This document shows positions 60,230-64,000 of a DNA stretch of 64,000 nucleotides, one piece after another. The DNA comes from Datisca glomerata (Eukaryota > Streptophyta > Magnoliopsida > Cucurbitales > Datiscaceae): the NCBI GenBank assembly GCA_003255025.1, contig QANY01008646.1, positions 310,001-374,000 of the forward strand. Direction: 5' to 3'. How positions within the stretch are numbered: position 1 is the stretch's first letter; every line of letters begins with the position of its first letter. The notes beneath the pieces were generated by a model. That model was not told where the DNA came from, did not search any database, and saw only the letters and a program-made list of their open reading frames with translations. Position numbers and translations under genes: made by a program.

Positions 60230-62609
60230 CGTCACACGTCTTAAGTACAGTAATGAAGCAGAAATGAGGGTAACAACGAAATAGAATCTATTTTCTGTAA
60301 ACAAAAATTATTAGAACAGCGGTTGGAGGAAAGATCAAATCCAATTCTGGATTTCCAGGTCGTAATGCCGCTGTTTTAGTAACGAACATGTAGTCCTCTT
60401 AGCATATCCGTTTGTCCAAGGTGGTTTATGAGAAATTGGGTGAGAAATACGACGAGCGAAATTAATCGATATCACGACCGTTTGACGTTTTTTTAGGAAA
60501 TAGTACATTTTTGTTAGGAGAAAAGATTAAAAAGTCCTAGAAAATTGCTGGTCTTTAAATTCATACGTTAGACCCCGATTTAACAGTTAAAAAACATGGA
60601 ATGTGTTTAAGGGCTTAAACTTATCGAGTCAGTTTAATGAAATATTATTCTACACTGATAACATGATCGATTAAGTATTTAGTGTTGAAGTGGTATCCAA
60701 ACGATTCATAAATTAATTTATTAAATTATTTTAATGAGTCGTAAAATATTAATCTATTAATTATTATTGTGTGATTTAAATTTTTATCAATTAATTAATA
60801 AATGTATAATTATTTTTAATGAAAACTAACCTACCAATGGGTCAGACTGGGTTCAATATGACAATTAGTTATGATTGACTTAGTTCAATAGGGCAACTAG
60901 TCATGATTGACTCATCAGTACATGGTGAATGTTGAATCATGCTAATATTTACATAGACTTTAAAACTAAGATGATCTTTTCATGATTTTATCCATCGTAT
61001 TAATCATGTTTTATTTAATGACTTTCTCCATCCATTTAAGTGAGTAAATTTTATTTTCTTTTTCTTAGATCCTCATTTTCCTATGAATCAATATTAGCTT
61101 TTATATATGTTAGTTAAGTTATACATGCGACGTGATACGCACGTTTTATCATTTTGTCTATATTTTTATATTAAAATTTTAAACAAATACCTTCAGTGAT
61201 AAATAAAATTAGAAAACTACAATTATATATATTTTTTATAAATCTTGATCCCTAAAATGTCTCTAAATGAGTTAATTATGCTATAAAAATATACGGGCAC
61301 ACTCTATGATACATACATCTTTTAGTTTGATTTTTTACTATATTATTTCTTTGATTTCTACATGACAAATAAACTAAAAATATATTTTATTTTTATTTAA
61401 TAAATGAATTTTTTTAATATATTTCTCAACGAAATAAATAACTTAATATATTCTTCTGTTTAAGAATAAAATTTAAAAGAATTAACAAAAAAAGTTAAAA
61501 GCTTGCTCAATACATACATTATTATGAGAATTAAGAAAAAAACTAAAAGTTAATTAATAGTCTCAAGTGTAATTTTAAAACTTTAAAATAAGTAGTGACA
61601 ATTTGTATAAATAAATTTCTTCTCATTCCACTTTTAATATGTAACTAGTGATATGACAGTGCGTTGCACGGGTCGTAAAGAATTTAATTATATCAAATTA
61701 GAAATATTAATTTTTAAATATAATTTTTTAACTAAATACAAACAACTTAACACGCCTGGAAATTGATTTATATTTAAAATATTACAATTAAAAAAATGGA
61801 AAGAATTAATTGCTACTTCTTATGATTCTATGAATTAAGAGGGTTAGTTAGGGGTTAGAATTCTTTAGTTACATGTTTGCAACAGTAAATTAAAGGTTCA
61901 ATGTAAAATTATATATAGAAAGTTTATATGCACTTATATATTAAATAATCTTAATCTTAATATTAATATATTAAAAGAGTTCAGAGAATGAGAGATTTTT
62001 TATTTTCTTTTTTAACCTTTAAACTATAGGATAAAATAGATATTTATCACTTTTGTCATTAATTCTTTTATCATTAATATTAAATTAACATAAATAGTTT
62101 AGAAAAATATTTAGTTCTAATAACTTTTCAGCCACTAATCTAATTTAGATATATAATAAAATAAGTATTTCTCTTATTTTTTTCATTTATTCTCTTATAA
62201 ACTGAAACTTTATTTTTATCAAATAATATTTTTTTACATTATTTTAGAAAAACTTTTTTTCTTTCTTTTTTGTGAAACCCCTCTATTATATGTAAATGCT
62301 AATATATATTTGTAATAAAATGAATATATGAAAAGAAAGGTAAAAAGTTATCCTCAATTGATATTTTAATAGATGAATCTTGTTATAAAAATAAGAATAA
62401 TTCTATAACTGTAAGAATAATGAAATGATCATTACATTTTCAATGTAAAATCAAATAACATGATCCATCATGTGCGAAGCACGTGAGTTTCACCTTGTAT
62501 ATTAAAAGAGGTTTAAAGAGGAGAAACTTTTTATTCTCCTTTTTACCCTTCAAGTCTCCTTAAAATATAGTACAATTTTGAATTTTCACATATTTTCTCA
62601 TTTAATATT
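60230..62609. other. AT-rich upstream region of the transporter
   Basis: The first few hundred bases should hold the transporter promoter and 5' UTR. I see no gene in the remaining roughly 2 kb, which is very AT-rich. A Helitron-like terminus is listed at 61645. Two plus-strand blocks starting tatattaaaagag, near 61968 and 62498, are similar to each other over about 50 bp. Confidence 0.5.
61645..61675 (-). mobile_element. possible Helitron 3' terminus
   Basis: Read on the minus strand, a short hairpin-like acccgtgcaacgcactgt is followed ten bases later by CTAG and then T. This is the arrangement (hairpin, CTRR end, insertion before T) of plant Helitron 3' ends. No matching TC-type 5' end could be placed, so it stays tentative. 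Confidence 0.35.
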
Positions 62610-64000
62610 TGGGGTGTGTACGGGACGGGACAGGATGATTTTGGATATTTTTGTCTTGTCCCGTCCCGTGTAGAGGCAAAATCCCGAGCGGGTAGAGACG
62701 GGGTCAGGACGAGTTTTTCCCCTTTTTGTGTGTTTTGGGCTGTTTCTAAACACTTTGGGGGCTTTTTTTTAGGGATTTTAGGCTAAATTTAACATTTTTC
62801 TAGGTTAAATTAATAAGACTGATTGGCTGATTTTGGACTTTTGGGCCTGTTTTATGAGTTAAATCATATTCTATAAAATTTCACGATCCCTAGCCATAAA
62901 TTGTGAAGAAAATACAGGGATCCTTATCAAACAATGAATGTAACATGTGGTTGCCTAATGCCTAGAAATTGTTCTACTGTTGTTTGCTCACTTGACCATA
63001 ACAAAGTAACATATGCCACTATAAGTTATTCGTCTAGCATCGTTAATCAGGATCAGCTACCATGATATTTACTATAACATTAAGAAAAAACAAGAACATA
63101 ATCTTCTTTTTGTTGCAAATAAAAGAATGTAAGTAGAGGGGAAAGTGAAATAGGAATAAAACTGGGATTAAGCAAGGTATGGTTTGCCCACTTACAGTTC
63201 TATTAGCTGCGTATGTCATTTCAAAGAGTTCTTTCTATAGAAAATCAAATACTTGACTACAAATACAACTAAAATTAAATACTTGAATACATCTAAAATT
63301 TTCCAATATCACTAAAACTAAATAGAGTTCATAAGCAAGTATAAAACATCCATCCTTAGTCATGGTTAGTCTACAAACCAAGCCACAATGTCCATTGTGT
63401 TCAATTCAACTCATCCATCCTTAGTCATGATTCAATGTGAAGCTCTTGGAGTGATTTAAGCACTAAATAAAATAAAAAAATAAAACATAAGTTTAATGTA
63501 AATAATAAATAAATAAGTAAATTGTTGAACTTGAAATAAATAGGTAAAGTTTTCTTACATTTCTTATATTCTTTATCATCCTCAATCTCCACCAACAACT
63601 CATCGGTGGATAATGGTTCAGCACAAAATCAATCACCAAGGCAAATAAGAGCTTCAATTGTTATGGGAGCCAACGAGCTACGAAATGGATCAATCACTCG
63701 ACCACCAGTGTTAAAAGCTGATTCAAAAGCAAAGGTTGGTATAGGAATTGCAAATGTCTCTAGCTATTCGTGTTAAAATAGGATATTTCGAAGCATTTAC
63801 CTTCCACCAAACCAATAAATCAAAGTTTTTATCCTATTTTTCACCAGTCGACATTAAATATTGATCAAACTTCTGTCTTGTTATCTAAAATTTCTTTCAC
63901 AAATGAATGCTTAGTCTAATTAGATCTAAGATAAAAAAAACGTATGTCTTGCTACCTGAACTTTCAGAAGTTTTATTTTTTTAATTGAACTTCAACTTCT
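62610..64000 (-). mobile_element. hAT-superfamily DNA transposon, decayed, right part off the window
   Basis: The left end near 62610 reads ggggtgtgtacgggacggg, with the reverse complement form gtcccgtcccgtg about 40 bp further in. Such palindromic subterminal GGGACGGG runs are common in plant hAT elements. Transposase coding sequence lies on the minus strand at the right edge, so this is the 3' end of the transposon. The exact terminal base and target duplication are not determined. Confidence 0.6.
63567..63990 (-). pseudogene. hAT transposase C-terminal dimerisation domain (remnant)
   Basis: The minus strand reads NFDLLVWWKVNASKYPIL then TRIARDI. After a one-base frame change it reads AIPIPTFAFESAFNTGGRVI then DPFRSSLAP. 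Next come EALICLGD, a stop in place of the expected W, and an acidic ELLVEIEDD tail. This is the conserved hATC domain, by which transposase monomers pair. The frameshift and stop show it is inactive. The catalytic part would lie right of the window. Confidence 0.8.

Noticed and set aside
1..64000. tRNA, rRNA, riboswitch or CRISPR features
   Set aside because: I looked for cloverleaf box sequences and conserved rRNA blocks and found none that I could defend.

Overview
The window looks like nuclear DNA of a flowering plant, most likely a eudicot. Protein-coding genes are split into many small GT-AG exons in AT-rich DNA. Three ordinary plant genes can be rebuilt exon by exon. The rest is nested plant-type LTR retrotransposons, CACTA and hAT DNA transposons and a LINE relic. 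I cannot name the species.

Layout. 1 to about 6.7 kb: a Ty1/copia retrotransposon on the minus strand, running off the left edge, with decayed gag-pol, a tRNA-primed PBS and a long LTR. 7.4-12.36 kb: a Ty3/gypsy relic that fits the Tat lineage. It has minus-strand pol, a 78-bp tandem array 3' of pol, and an oppositely oriented extra reading frame. A 637-bp hAT MITE sits in its integrase, and a Tekay/Del-like element (12.36 to about 17.56 kb) cuts its RNase H. 18.26 to about 19.5 kb: a plus-strand copia pol end with the start of its 3' LTR.

19.6-31.7 kb: a diverged tandem duplication, copy A (about 19.6-28.58 kb) and copy B (about 29.5-31.7 kb). Copy A carries a 7.4-kb CACTA composite at 20529-27906, flanked by ATT on both sides; copy B keeps the empty site. 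The composite has no transposase that I can see. It carries exon-like pieces of two unrelated host genes, a HAT1/HAG2-like histone acetyltransferase and a CDPK-related kinase. Copy B contains a 727-bp segment, absent from A, with a small secreted Cys-rich ORF.

31.7-37.3 kb is AT-rich and holds no gene I can support, but it has a tight cluster of four CACGTG G-boxes. The genic part follows: a DP-type E2F partner (minus, 37323-43834, 9 coding exons, 345 aa); SMG9 of nonsense-mediated decay (plus, 46211-52517, 8 exons, 393 aa); and a D-xylose-proton-symporter-like/VGT sugar transporter (minus, 53429-60229, 14 exons, 501 aa). All three join into one open frame with consistent splice phases, so they are probably functional. 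DP and SMG9 are divergent; SMG9 and the transporter are convergent with 0.9 kb between stop codons. They act in cell-cycle transcription, mRNA surveillance and sugar transport, and nothing suggests a shared pathway. The right end (62.6-64 kb) is part of a decayed hAT transposon.

All family assignments come from reading motifs. No database search was run.
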